Source: an uncultured Candidatus Saccharibacteria bacterium
GTDB taxonomy: Bacteria > Patescibacteriota > Saccharimonadia > Saccharimonadales > Saccharimonadaceae
Direction of reading: 5' to 3'
DNA: 64,000 nt
Assembly (NCBI GenBank): GCA_938045445.1
Contig: CALIMM010000012.1
Location: forward strand, 42,060 to 106,059
Below the pieces are notes generated by a model. It was given only the letters and a program-made list of their open reading frames with translations. It had not been told where the DNA came from and searched no databases. The translations under genes and the position numbers were made by a program. Below are positions 17,070 to 25,596 of the stretch, piece after piece (within the stretch, counting starts at the first letter, position 1; each line of letters starts with the position of its first letter).

Positions 17070-17675
17070 TTATTGCGTCTTATCAAACATCGGTGCAAAG
17101 CCAGGGATCTGGTTGGCAAAGAGCGCATGGATCTTGGGTACATCGGCCTTCATCGAGCCGGGTGAACCTTGGCAGCTCGACGTCCAGATGCGCGTCTTCG
17201 TCACGCCGCTATCCATCGTCTCGAAGGTGTAGAGCCGCCCACCAGTGGCACACACTCCACGCACGTCGTCATCATCCACCGTGCGCGTGTCTTGGATCTG
17301 CGCCTTGCTGAGGGCATACACGAGCTGCTCATAGGCCTGCTGGTTGTTCTCAAACTCCTTGCGGTCGAGCTGCTTGTCTAAGTAGCCCTGATACACCGTA
17401 TACGTCCGCTTATTGGGCGAAATCTCGATCTGGTACGAGCGGAAGGTCTCATCTGCCACAATTGGCCCACGCACCGTCCAGCGGACACTGTTGGTCGCGT
17501 TGTGCGCCACCACTTGGTCGTAGAAGCTCTCGGTCGATTGCCGTGTATTGGTGTTGTTCGTCTCCTGGCGAGTTGCCACCATACGGATGACCGACGCCAC
17601 CGCTGCCACCACCAACGAAATCACCAAGATAGTGACAATAATCGGAAAAACTTTTGGCCGCTCGCCTTTATACAT
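17070..17675 (-). CDS. Membrane-anchored hypothetical protein
   Basis: 201 residues. A short basic N-terminus (MYKGERPK) precedes one TM segment at about residues 9-32, then a ~165-residue hydrophilic domain with two Cys (VRGVCATGG and TSSCQG) that could form a disulfide outside the cell. This suggests an anchored extracytoplasmic protein of unknown function. The ATG at 17673-17675 is preferred over a TTG 18 bases upstream because it puts the positive residues next to the membrane segment. No good ribosome binding site is visible. Confidence 0.65.
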   Translation of the reverse strand: MYKGERPKVFPIIVTILVISLVVAAVASVIRMVATRQETNNTNTRQSTESFYDQVVAHNATNSVRWTVRGPIVADETFRSYQIEISPNKRTYTVYQGYLDKQLDRKEFENNQQAYEQLVYALSKAQIQDTRTVDDDDVRGVCATGGRLYTFETMDSGVTKTRIWTSSCQGSPGSMKADVPKIHALFANQIPGFAPMFDKTQ

Positions 17676-17783
17676 GAGAGTACAATACCACAAAGCCTAC
17701 GAAAACTCAATAGATCCGAGAGTATAATGCGGAAAAATCCCTGTGATTATGCCGCAAGTACCAACTAACACCCACTACACAAG

Positions 17784-19061
17784 TTAGTACCAACTGACAC
17801 GCTGCCCACTGCCGAGAAACGTGCTAGTCGTCTTTGTGTTCTTTTGAGTTGGCGCATTTTCGGGCTTCTTGGCAAAGGAGCGACGATACGAGCTCTCAAA
17901 TACATTTGAGTGGTTTTGCGTAGGCATGTTGCCCGTATTCTTGTTGTATTTATTCGGCGTATGAGGCCGAGCATTGTGCGTGGCGGGCTGCTCTTCGGTT
18001 TGCTGCTTTGCTTTGTCCTTGTTGCGGATGAGCTCCTGCATGGCTGGTGAGTGGTTAATGAGATCCCCTATCATCGCAAGGTCATCAATCGTAGCATCAC
18101 TGGCTGCTGCGTCATGAGCGGTGAAGATGCCATTATTATAGTTGCTTACCCGCTGCGCAATCCCTGGGTCAGCCTGCTTTATATCATCAAAGGTCATCTC
18201 ACCATTCTTCACACTATCGAGCAGCTCTTCGCCCAGTGCAGCACACACTAGCTCGTACGACTCGTGGTGGTTCAGCAATTTGCCATGATCACGTGCGTTT
18301 TGCTCGTTCATTGTGTCGGTGCCCGTTTTTTGCTCTTCCACCGCTGCATCAATCGCTGCAACAGTCGTCAGTTTATTAACACGTGCTTCTGTCTTGTCAT
18401 CAACATTAAAGCCAGCGTTCTCAACTGCTGCAGTTGTAGCTGTTTTTTGTTTTTCAAACTGATTCCTCGTTGGCTGATCGTTGATTGTCTTGACAAGATT
18501 ACCTACTTCCTCTCGAGCACCAAGTGTCGAGCCACCATTGGCTTGGCGTAATGTTTCTGCTGTGTCACCATCGAGTTTCTTCGTCACACTCACAGTGTTG
18601 ATGGCAGGGTTGTTTGAGAAGAAGTGCGTGCCTTTGTTGTCTTCCTCTTCATCCGTTGGTGGCTCCTGCTCTGGTAGGGGTGTATCGCGCTCAATATCAT
18701 CAGCCACTTCAGGGTCAGTCTTGTTGTTTAGGTCGTCATATACACCAGCAACGATCGCTTCAGCCTCGTTGTGTGGTTTATACAGCGCATTCACCTGCGC
18801 GGCAAGGTCATCCATCCGCGGGTCGGGGTCGCTATTCTCTGGCGTGGTGGCGTCTGGTGTAGTGGCGTCTATTTTGTCGAAGGTAGTGCCGCTGGGCGCG
18901 CTGTTGCCACCAAGGCCAGCGTAGAGACTATTAACAGCAGCTTCATTTTCGGCTTGTTGCTGCGTGGCTGTTTTGTCATATCCTTTGCGGTGCGGCTTCA
19001 TCTCGAGCGTCGCTCGCTGATCTGGGCTCAAATCTCTACCGTTTGGTGGCATTAAGGTCAT
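17784..19061 (-). CDS. Large acidic hypothetical protein
   Basis: 425 residues, hydrophilic, acidic through the first ~180 residues (runs of Asp/Glu/Thr/Asn), helical and Ala/Glu-rich in the middle, with a basic Asn/Thr/Lys tail. No signal peptide, TM or recognised domain. GGAG lies nine bases before the ATG. Low complexity in both ends suggests long disordered arms around a ~180-residue folded helical core (about residues 190-345). The neighbouring upstream gene at 19208-20008 is also soluble and unknown. Confidence 0.6.
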   Translation of the reverse strand: MTLMPPNGRDLSPDQRATLEMKPHRKGYDKTATQQQAENEAAVNSLYAGLGGNSAPSGTTFDKIDATTPDATTPENSDPDPRMDDLAAQVNALYKPHNEAEAIVAGVYDDLNNKTDPEVADDIERDTPLPEQEPPTDEEEDNKGTHFFSNNPAINTVSVTKKLDGDTAETLRQANGGSTLGAREEVGNLVKTINDQPTRNQFEKQKTATTAAVENAGFNVDDKTEARVNKLTTVAAIDAAVEEQKTGTDTMNEQNARDHGKLLNHHESYELVCAALGEELLDSVKNGEMTFDDIKQADPGIAQRVSNYNNGIFTAHDAAASDATIDDLAMIGDLINHSPAMQELIRNKDKAKQQTEEQPATHNARPHTPNKYNKNTGNMPTQNHSNVFESSYRRSFAKKPENAPTQKNTKTTSTFLGSGQRVSWY

Positions 19062-19207
19062 AAGGGGTATCTCCGTGAGTGTATTGTTATTCGTTTGTTA
19101 CACAATAGAACCTCCCGCAAGAAAAGTCAAGCCAGCATAGCCTAGCGCTTTTTATACCGAGCCACTGTGCGCATACAGAGCGGGAGAGTAGATGTGTAGT
19201 CCGTCCG

Positions 19208-20008
19208 CTAGGCCGCGCGGACAAGTGTGTCTTTGTCATCATGGCGAGCAGGATCATGCTGAGTTTTACTCGCACCCGCTTGGGCAGCATCTTTACTACC
19301 CCACTCATTCAAATACACTGTTGGTTCGCTGTTTGCTGCGTGAGGGCTGAGTATTTTGCCCGTTACAATTCGTGATTCATCACCGTAGCAATCGATATGA
19401 TACACTGCCTCACCACCCTGCTCTGCCTCTGTAGTCACGACGATACGTGCATCGGCCGCTGCGGGCAAGATGCCCATTTCAGCCAGCTTCTCATGTGTCT
19501 CTGTCGTATATTGGTATGCATTGATCACTCGCACCTCATACGGCTCACCACCCACATCACAGCAGACCACTCGCCAATCGGCCAGATCCATCGAGCCAAA
19601 CCGAGAGTGGTCAATTGCAACCATATCCCCCTGTGGACTATGCAAAAAGCCAAAAGTCGGCACTGTTTTTTGCTCTAGCTTTTGCAGCGCAGCGCAGGTC
19701 TCTTCCACAGACAGGTTTTGTGCATAAATCTCAGCCCGTCTTGCTTCTCGCAAGAGATGCTCAACCTTTGCCTCCTGCTGCGCGCGCCGCTCCATCTCCG
19801 CCTCAGTCAGGGGCTGCAGCTCACCACTCGCCTGGGCCGCTTCGATGATAGCACTGCGCATAGCGTCGTAGCTAGTGGGAAGTTGCTCGGGGGTGTAGTG
19901 GTCTACGCTATCAACGTACTCCGGTAGCTCATTTGGGTTAGGCAGCTCAACGCCAGCCCGCTCTTCACCATTAGAAAATGATGGATATACTACTTCACGC
20001 TGTGCCAT
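19208..20008 (-). CDS. Hypothetical soluble protein
   Basis: 266 residues. The N-terminal half is Glu/Ala-rich and helical (REARRAEIYAQNLSVEETC), the C-terminal half is beta-like with paired Cys (VVCCDVGGEPYEV). No TM or signal. I do not recognise the family. The ATG at 20006-20008 is used rather than a TTG six bases upstream. A near-consensus promoter (TAGACA-17-TATAAT) lies 38-66 bases before the start. Confidence 0.6.
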   Translation of the reverse strand: MAQREVVYPSFSNGEERAGVELPNPNELPEYVDSVDHYTPEQLPTSYDAMRSAIIEAAQASGELQPLTEAEMERRAQQEAKVEHLLREARRAEIYAQNLSVEETCAALQKLEQKTVPTFGFLHSPQGDMVAIDHSRFGSMDLADWRVVCCDVGGEPYEVRVINAYQYTTETHEKLAEMGILPAAADARIVVTTEAEQGGEAVYHIDCYGDESRIVTGKILSPHAANSEPTVYLNEWGSKDAAQAGASKTQHDPARHDDKDTLVRAA

Positions 20009-20045
20009 GCCCAACCTCTATTCTGTTTTGCTTGTGATGGCCCAG

Positions 20046-20074
20046 ATTATACACCACTCTCGATACTTTGTCTA
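20046..20074 (-). promoter_or_regulatory. Sigma70-type promoter for the 19208-20008 gene
   Basis: Minus-strand TAGACA (plus 20069-20074), exactly 17 bases, then TATAAT (plus 20046-20051). An AACAGAGGT word lies just upstream (plus 20082-20090). Confidence 0.7.
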
Positions 20075-20102
20075 TAGTCTGACCTCTGTTCGATTGGTGT
20101 TC

Positions 20103-22670
20103 TTAGACCTGTCCCCAATTATCACCAATCGAGACATCGACCTTGAGCTTAACGCCAAGCTGAGGGTAGATATTTTCCATTGTCTCGCGTAGGATGTGGC
20201 TCACCTGCTCGGCATGGGCGCGCGGACACTCTACCATAATGCTATCGTGGATCTGCACCACCTGCCAGCCCAGCGGCTGGCCATCGCCGTCGGCTAGCTG
20301 CTCTCCAGCTTGGGCCAGCTTGTCTTCCACCGCTAGCATGGCGAGCTTCATGAGGTCGGCCTCGGTGCCTTGGATCGGCATATTGGCAGCCGCTCGCTCG
20401 GCAGCGCTGCGCACCGCAAAGTTACGCGACACAACATCCGGCGTCCAGCGGCGGCGGCCAAACAGCGTCTGGACAAAGCCCGCATCATGCGCCTGCTGGA
20501 TGGTCTGCGCCATATAGGCCTTGAGCTTAGGCCGAAGGCGGTAGTATTCATCGATGAAGTGCTGCGCCTCGGCATAACTCATCTGCGCGGCGGCGGCCAG
20601 GCCATGCTGGCTCATCCCATAGAGCACCCCAAAGTTCACCACCTTGGCCCGGCGGCGCTGCTCCTTTGTCACCACGTCGAGTGGTACCCCATACACCTGG
20701 GCGGCCGTGTTCGCGTGGATATCAATATCGGTATTAAAATCGCGAATCATCGCCTCCTCCCCCGACAGCACCGCCGCCAGGCGCAGCTCAAACTGCGAAT
20801 AGTCGGCATTGACAAATACATTACCCGGCGCTGGCACAAAGGCATCGCGAACGTGCCGCCCCAGCTCGCTGCGAATCGGGATGTTTTGCAAATTTGGGTC
20901 GGTACTACTGAGCCGGCCCGTCGCCACCACATCTTGGTTGAAAGTAGTGTGGATATAGCCTGCGTCGTCGGTTAGCTGCGGCAGCGCTTCGACATACGTG
21001 TTTTGCAGCTTCGTCAGCTCGCGGTAGCGCTCCACTAGCCCAATAATCGGGTGATGCGGCCGGAGCTTATCCAGCTCCTTCTGGCCAGTCGAGTAACCCG
21101 TCTTGCCCTTCTTAATGCCCGCTGTTGGCAGCTGGAGCTTGACAAAGAGTGCCTCGGCCAGTTGGGCCGGGCTGCCGATATTTAGCTCATACCCCACCAT
21201 GCTATAGATTTGCTGCTGCAACTCGGCGATCTCGCTGCTGAGGGTGCGCTGCATCGCCGCAAGTGTGCGACTATCGAGCCGGATACCGCGCCACTCCATC
21301 CGCGCCAGCACAGGGATGAGCGGAAAGTCCATCGTCCGTGCCACCCGGGCAAGCTCGGGCAGCGCATCAAGCGCCTGAGCTTGCTCGTCGTACACTGCCC
21401 ACAGCGCGCTAATGGCCAGGCGTGGGTCGTCGAGTGACTCTAGCCCCGCGAGATCAGCCAGCGCCCGCGACGTGCGCAGGGGATTGAGCAAGAACGACCC
21501 CTGGGCGGTATCATGCCTCACCACTGGTAATTGCTGCACCCCACGGGCCAGCAATTGGCGCAATAATTCCTTCGTGCGGTGCCCGACAATTGGCACATGC
21601 GGAATAACATCAATCGCATCACGCCAGCTCAGGCGGGCTGCCTTACCTCGCTCGTGGCTCACCCACACACCGCCCTCGACTGGCCAGACCAGCAACTCCT
21701 TGGCCATCAGGAAGAGTGCCTTAGCCTGGTGAGCAGGCAGCTCAGTCGCATGCTGCACCACTGGTGTATCGGGTGGCTGAGCACTCTCTGCCGCTTGCAT
21801 CTGCGGCGGCAATTGGCGCAGCAAGCTACGAAACTCCAGCCGCCGCAACATCGCCCGCACCGCCGCTGGGTCACAGTTATCCATTGCCATCGCTGCTCGA
21901 TCAAGCGTCACTGGTGCATCGGTATACAGCCGGGCTAGCTCGCGGCTCATGTAGGCTGAGTCTTTGCCCTGCTCCAGCTTGCGCCGCAAGGTATCTTTGA
22001 CCTGCCAGAGATTATCATAGAGGTTGTCAAGCGTGTCGAATTGCTGCAGCAGCTTAACCGCCGTCTTCTCCCCAACCCCCGGCACACCGGGGATATTATC
22101 CGACGCATCGCCCTTGAGGCTCTTGAAGTCGAGGAACTGGCCAATCCGAATACCATAGCGCTGCTCGAAAGCGGGAATGTCGAATTTATCGATGTTGGTC
22201 AAGCCTTTCTTGAGGGCATAGAGATAGGTATTTTGGTCAAGTATTTGCAAAGCATCAAGATCGCTCGTGATGAGATACGTCTCGATATCCCCCTCCTGCT
22301 CGGCCTGGGCGTCGAGCGTCGCCATAATATCGTCTGCCTCATAGTCATCAAACTCATACAGCGGCCAACCAAACGCCTGCAAAAGCTCGTGGAGCAGTGG
22401 TATCTGGGCGTAAAAATCTGGCGGAGCGGGCTTGCGACCAGCCTTGTATTGGTCGTAAATGGCAAGACGGCGGCGGATATTCGTCTTGGGCTTGTCCCAC
22501 GCCACACACACGTAGTCTGGCTGGAGGCGCTTGATCAGCTCCAGGCTCAGCGCCGCAAAACCATACACCCCGCCGGTTGGCGTCCCATCGGCCGTCGAAA
22601 GGTTGGGCATGGCATAGTACCCACGGTAGAACACACTTTTGCCATCAATAATCACGAGGCGCTTCATCAT
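20103..22670 (-). CDS. polA: DNA polymerase I
   Basis: 855 residues. Residues ~1-290 form the 5' nuclease domain (LVIIDGKSVFYRGY, LKGDASDNIPGVPGVGEKTA). The middle ~170 residues have the size of the 3'-5' exonuclease domain but lack the DxE motif (the segment reads VWPVEGGVWVSHE), so proofreading is probably lost. The polymerase domain has motif A VNADYSQFELRLAA, the O-helix RRRAKVVNFGVLYG and motif C IHDSIMVE, where the usual second acidic residue (HDE) is Ser. It fills gaps and removes RNA primers. TATACT ends six bases before the ATG (22668-22670), so a leaderless start is likely; an adjacent ATG at 22665-22667 is the alternative. Confidence 0.96.
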   Translation of the reverse strand: MMKRLVIIDGKSVFYRGYYAMPNLSTADGTPTGGVYGFAALSLELIKRLQPDYVCVAWDKPKTNIRRRLAIYDQYKAGRKPAPPDFYAQIPLLHELLQAFGWPLYEFDDYEADDIMATLDAQAEQEGDIETYLITSDLDALQILDQNTYLYALKKGLTNIDKFDIPAFEQRYGIRIGQFLDFKSLKGDASDNIPGVPGVGEKTAVKLLQQFDTLDNLYDNLWQVKDTLRRKLEQGKDSAYMSRELARLYTDAPVTLDRAAMAMDNCDPAAVRAMLRRLEFRSLLRQLPPQMQAAESAQPPDTPVVQHATELPAHQAKALFLMAKELLVWPVEGGVWVSHERGKAARLSWRDAIDVIPHVPIVGHRTKELLRQLLARGVQQLPVVRHDTAQGSFLLNPLRTSRALADLAGLESLDDPRLAISALWAVYDEQAQALDALPELARVARTMDFPLIPVLARMEWRGIRLDSRTLAAMQRTLSSEIAELQQQIYSMVGYELNIGSPAQLAEALFVKLQLPTAGIKKGKTGYSTGQKELDKLRPHHPIIGLVERYRELTKLQNTYVEALPQLTDDAGYIHTTFNQDVVATGRLSSTDPNLQNIPIRSELGRHVRDAFVPAPGNVFVNADYSQFELRLAAVLSGEEAMIRDFNTDIDIHANTAAQVYGVPLDVVTKEQRRRAKVVNFGVLYGMSQHGLAAAAQMSYAEAQHFIDEYYRLRPKLKAYMAQTIQQAHDAGFVQTLFGRRRWTPDVVSRNFAVRSAAERAAANMPIQGTEADLMKLAMLAVEDKLAQAGEQLADGDGQPLGWQVVQIHDSIMVECPRAHAEQVSHILRETMENIYPQLGVKLKVDVSIGDNWGQV

Positions 22671-22676
22671 AGTTCT

Positions 22677-22682
22677 AGTATA
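22677..22682 (-). promoter_or_regulatory. -10 box for leaderless polA transcript
   Basis: Minus-strand TGCTATACT, hexamer at plus 22677-22682, six bases before the polA ATG, with no Shine-Dalgarno sequence between. Confidence 0.6.
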
Positions 22683-22754
22683 GCATTGGTGCGGCACGGT
22701 GCGGTATGGAAGCATCTTGCAGCTGCACCTCTCCTTTGTTGATTACCCTCTGCA

Positions 22755-23990
22755 CTACGGCGTTGGTTGAGCGCGATGCCGGCGGCGGCGCAGCCACCAT
22801 ACCAGCCAGCCAGCCAGTGCGATGAGTAGCAAGCACAGGCTAATCAGCAGTGCTGGCACAAAGTTGCTCATCAGCTCGGCTAGCGGACCCTGCGCAGTAA
22901 ACGCATCCTTTTTCTTCTTCACCGTCATCCGTTTGGTGCCCGGCTTTTTATCTTTCTTGTCGTCCTTTTTCTCTGGTGGAGTAGCCGGTGGTTTTTCGCC
23001 AGTAGTCGGAGTACCGCTTTGGTATATCTTGACGTAGTCGATAAGGAAGGTTTGGTTGGCAAACTTCTTCGATGAGTCGGGCGGGTGCTCCTCACTCTTC
23101 CACTCCACATAATCGTTGAGAATAACATACCACGTATCGTCAAAAACCTGCTTGAATTGGCCCGCATCCATGCCCATTTTTGCTGGTTTTTCTGCCGGAA
23201 CTCGAGTGGTTGGATGACTCTTCTCATCGCCCGCTCGATAGTTATACACCAGCACCGGCTGGTTATCAACGAAGAATTTGACCGTCTCACCATCGTATTC
23301 CGTCGCCCAGACATGCCAGTTGTTCGCCAATGTCACTGGGGATGGTATGAGGTTCTCTCGGCTATGCCCTAACCCCTTCGTCTTCCATATCTGCGATGAT
23401 GGGCTGTGGTAGCAGCGAATATGCGTCGTCGACCATGTGTAGGTCGGTGTCCATGAATACCACTCCAGCATGTCGAGCTCACCATAGGGGTCATTCGCTT
23501 GCTTGTTGTTACTGCAGTTGGCAAGCGTCACACTATTGCGCAGCCAAATAGCTGGGCGCGTCCCATTCTCACCATTCCAATTAATCTTCGCTCGTACCTC
23601 CACGCGGAATGGTTTATGCCCATCGAGCACCCGACCCGACTCCACTCGCCCACTCTGGTAGCGTGTCATCTTGCCAGACGGGCACGGCTCTTGGCTCGCA
23701 TTACTATCGCCCAGTGGCTCAGCCACACTCGACACACAGTGACGCCGGGTGGTAATCTGCAAAGCGCCGTTCGTCACCGCAACGTTATTGGCGCTATATG
23801 CCAAATGCTCCTTGCCATAATTATCTTTATTTTGCTGAAGAACCTTCCAATTCGACAGTGGCGTCGTAAACTCCTCGTTATACACCATCTGCCACTGCTG
23901 CGCCTGAGCAACCCCACCAAACATCACCGACACAGCACCCGCAACAAGGACACTCACTACTCCATACACCAGCCCACCTTGTCGCTGCAC
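22755..23990 (-). CDS. Secreted, membrane-anchored GH16 family glycoside hydrolase
   Basis: 411 residues from a GTG start. An N-terminal signal segment (residues ~6-30, ending AQA) leads to a GH16 beta-jelly-roll domain (~35-320). The catalytic signature ELDMLE is intact, with E171 as nucleophile and E176 as acid/base, so beta-1,3/1,4-glucanase or related activity is expected; the exact glycan is unknown. A Lys/Asp-rich stalk (~325-355), a C-terminal TM segment and RRRR tail anchor it. GTG 23988-23990 is chosen because GAGGAG lies seven bases before it; upstream in-frame codons give no better signal peptide. Same anchor layout as the Spherulin-4-like protein. Confidence 0.87.
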   Translation of the reverse strand: MQRQGGLVYGVVSVLVAGAVSVMFGGVAQAQQWQMVYNEEFTTPLSNWKVLQQNKDNYGKEHLAYSANNVAVTNGALQITTRRHCVSSVAEPLGDSNASQEPCPSGKMTRYQSGRVESGRVLDGHKPFRVEVRAKINWNGENGTRPAIWLRNSVTLANCSNNKQANDPYGELDMLEWYSWTPTYTWSTTHIRCYHSPSSQIWKTKGLGHSRENLIPSPVTLANNWHVWATEYDGETVKFFVDNQPVLVYNYRAGDEKSHPTTRVPAEKPAKMGMDAGQFKQVFDDTWYVILNDYVEWKSEEHPPDSSKKFANQTFLIDYVKIYQSGTPTTGEKPPATPPEKKDDKKDKKPGTKRMTVKKKKDAFTAQGPLAELMSNFVPALLISLCLLLIALAGWLVWWLRRRRHRAQPTP

Positions 23991-24164
23991 TATTATTCTC
24001 CTCAGTCTGCACACATGTGTGCTTATATACCCATACGTTATGTATAAGTGTACACGTTTTGTCGGATTTTTCAATTGTTATAGCATGAGCGGTGTCTTGC
24101 AGGATAAAACACGGCGTTGCGTCGCAAGGCACACCACACCCACATCGCCGCACCTCTACCACTC

Positions 24165-24202
24165 AATAGCACCCCTTGCTACGTGCTAAGAGGGGTGCTA
24201 TT
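24165..24202. terminator. Hairpin, probable bidirectional terminator
   Basis: Perfect 12-bp stem AATAGCACCCCT (24165-24176) with AGGGGTGCTATT (24191-24202). It lies about 45 bases past the stop of the first WhiB-like gene. The T run is better on the plus strand, so direction is unclear. Confidence 0.6.
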
Positions 24203-24249
24203 TTGCTATAAAACGTATTGTTTGTGCGAGTGTATAGGTTGGTGTTTTA

Positions 24250-24696
24250 TCACAGACCGTCTGAGGCTTGGGCTTTTTTGACTTGCCCTGCCCACCGACG
24301 CGCTGCTTCGCGCTGTCTCTTCGTTGTGCCACCAACAATCAAACTATCATCATCCTGCTCACCCCTCATTGTGCGACCTAACTGACTTGCTAGACACTCA
24401 TACTGCGCCGAGCACATACTACACACCTGCTTTGCAAACTGTGCTCGCCGAGCGATATCGGCCTTCCGAGAATACTCTGGTTTGTCTGCATCAGGGCTAG
24501 GGATATCGAGGTCAAAATTGAACGCACCTTGTGAGCCACACGCCGCTAAGGCAATCCACTCCGACATATCTGGTACTTTCTTTCCCCGGAGCAGCTGCTC
24601 TGCAACATATCGCGCAGGACTTACACCATCGCTCTTCATTCGTTCTCGCATTGCCTGTGTGGCAGGTGTTGGCTTTCTTGGTTGTTCGCATTTCAT
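24250..24696 (-). CDS. WhiB-like Fe-S protein (single domain)
   Basis: 148 residues. Four Cys at positions 53, 92, 95 and 101 give the WhiB spacing CxxC-x5-C after a lone AAC Cys, expected to bind a [4Fe-4S] cluster. The glycine turn that follows in WhiB proteins (G[V/I]WGG) is seen as IVGGTTKRQRE, and a basic C-terminal segment (RRWAGQVKKAQ) resembles the DNA-binding tail. WhiB proteins are redox- or nitric-oxide-responsive transcription factors that bind SigA. The gap between C53 and C92 is longer than usual and holds an acidic insert. It lies 117 bases downstream of a second WhiB-like gene on the same strand. Confidence 0.75.
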   Translation of the reverse strand: MKCEQPRKPTPATQAMRERMKSDGVSPARYVAEQLLRGKKVPDMSEWIALAACGSQGAFNFDLDIPSPDADKPEYSRKADIARRAQFAKQVCSMCSAQYECLASQLGRTMRGEQDDDSLIVGGTTKRQREAARRWAGQVKKAQASDGL

Positions 24697-24813
24697 AGAT
24701 GTTTACTCTTTTGCTATAAAAATAACGTTAGCTTCTGCATTATTCCACACGCCTGTTATTTTGCCAAGCATAAGCAGAGTAGTGCGCTGCTTATCACCCT
24801 ACCCCCCCATTGC

Positions 24814-25530
24814 TCAGCGCCGGCGAACGTGCCGCCGCTTGGGTTTGGGTGCGCCCCACTGTTGGCGATCGGCCTCGGCTGTGCCACCCCGTATATTGCC
24901 AGTAGGAATGATGCGCTGGTAGCCCCGCAGTGCAAAGAGCAAACACTCAGCTGCTACTGGGCACTCAGCACAATCTTCGCGCCGCTCGGGTTCTAGCCGC
25001 TGCCCTGTCTCAGCATCGATACACAGCGCCAAGCGAGCAAAAGCCTGCGGTGCGGGAATGTGCCCAATATGCCGCCGCTCGGCCATGCACTGCTCTGCCC
25101 AGGCAATGCGTGCTTTGGGTGTGTCATTTGCCTGGATAGCGTGATGCATCGCAGTGGTGAGAGCGGTGGATTGGTTGGGGAGGTCGGTTGGCGTTGGACT
25201 ATCCATCAGTTGCTTGCGCTGCTTCGCCGTCAGGCCAGCACAGATACCAGTCGGCATATTCTCCCTCATTGCATACACCGCGCAGATATCGATCACTGCA
25301 CAGCCAATGCAGCGCTGCAGCGCCGTTGCCTTGATCTCTGGATTATCACTAAAATATTCTTCGCTCGTGGCGGGGCTGCACGCAGCCTTGTGCATCCATT
25401 GCGGTGGGAGTGCCGCTCCCTTTTGCTGCCGCACCCGCATCCGCAAATAGAAGATGCGCAACGCAAGGTCAGTTGGCGCATAGCGTCGGGGTTGCTCTGG
25501 TGGTGGCGATGCCGCTGGCCGCTCTTTCAT
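24814..25530 (-). CDS. Tandem double-domain WhiB-like Fe-S protein
   Basis: 238 residues with two complete WhiB-type Cys sets. Domain 1: KAAC (C51), C74-x2-C77-x5-C83, then GICAGLTAKQRKQL as the glycine turn and helix. Domain 2: LALC (C170), C187-x2-C190-x5-C196, then GNIRGGTAEADRQQW, followed by a strongly basic tail (KPKRRHVRRR) suited to DNA binding. A helical linker of ~60 residues joins them. Each domain should carry one [4Fe-4S] cluster. TACAAT lies about 13 bases before the ATG. It is divergent from the P-loop kinase gene and upstream of the single-domain WhiB gene. Double WhiB proteins are not an architecture I know as standard. Confidence 0.78.
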   Translation of the reverse strand: MKERPAASPPPEQPRRYAPTDLALRIFYLRMRVRQQKGAALPPQWMHKAACSPATSEEYFSDNPEIKATALQRCIGCAVIDICAVYAMRENMPTGICAGLTAKQRKQLMDSPTPTDLPNQSTALTTAMHHAIQANDTPKARIAWAEQCMAERRHIGHIPAPQAFARLALCIDAETGQRLEPERREDCAECPVAAECLLFALRGYQRIIPTGNIRGGTAEADRQQWGAPKPKRRHVRRR

Positions 25531-25584
25531 CCTATTTTTATTGTATCATTCACCGCATCGCCAACCATAAGCATCATTATCTGC

Positions 25585-25590
25585 TATACT
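25585..25590 (+). promoter_or_regulatory. -10 box for leaderless P-loop kinase transcript
   Basis: TGCTATACT with its hexamer at 25585-25590 ends six bases before the ATG at 25597, with no room for a ribosome binding site. The region to the left carries the divergent WhiB-gene promoter. Confidence 0.6.
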
Positions 25591-25596
25591 AGGGAT

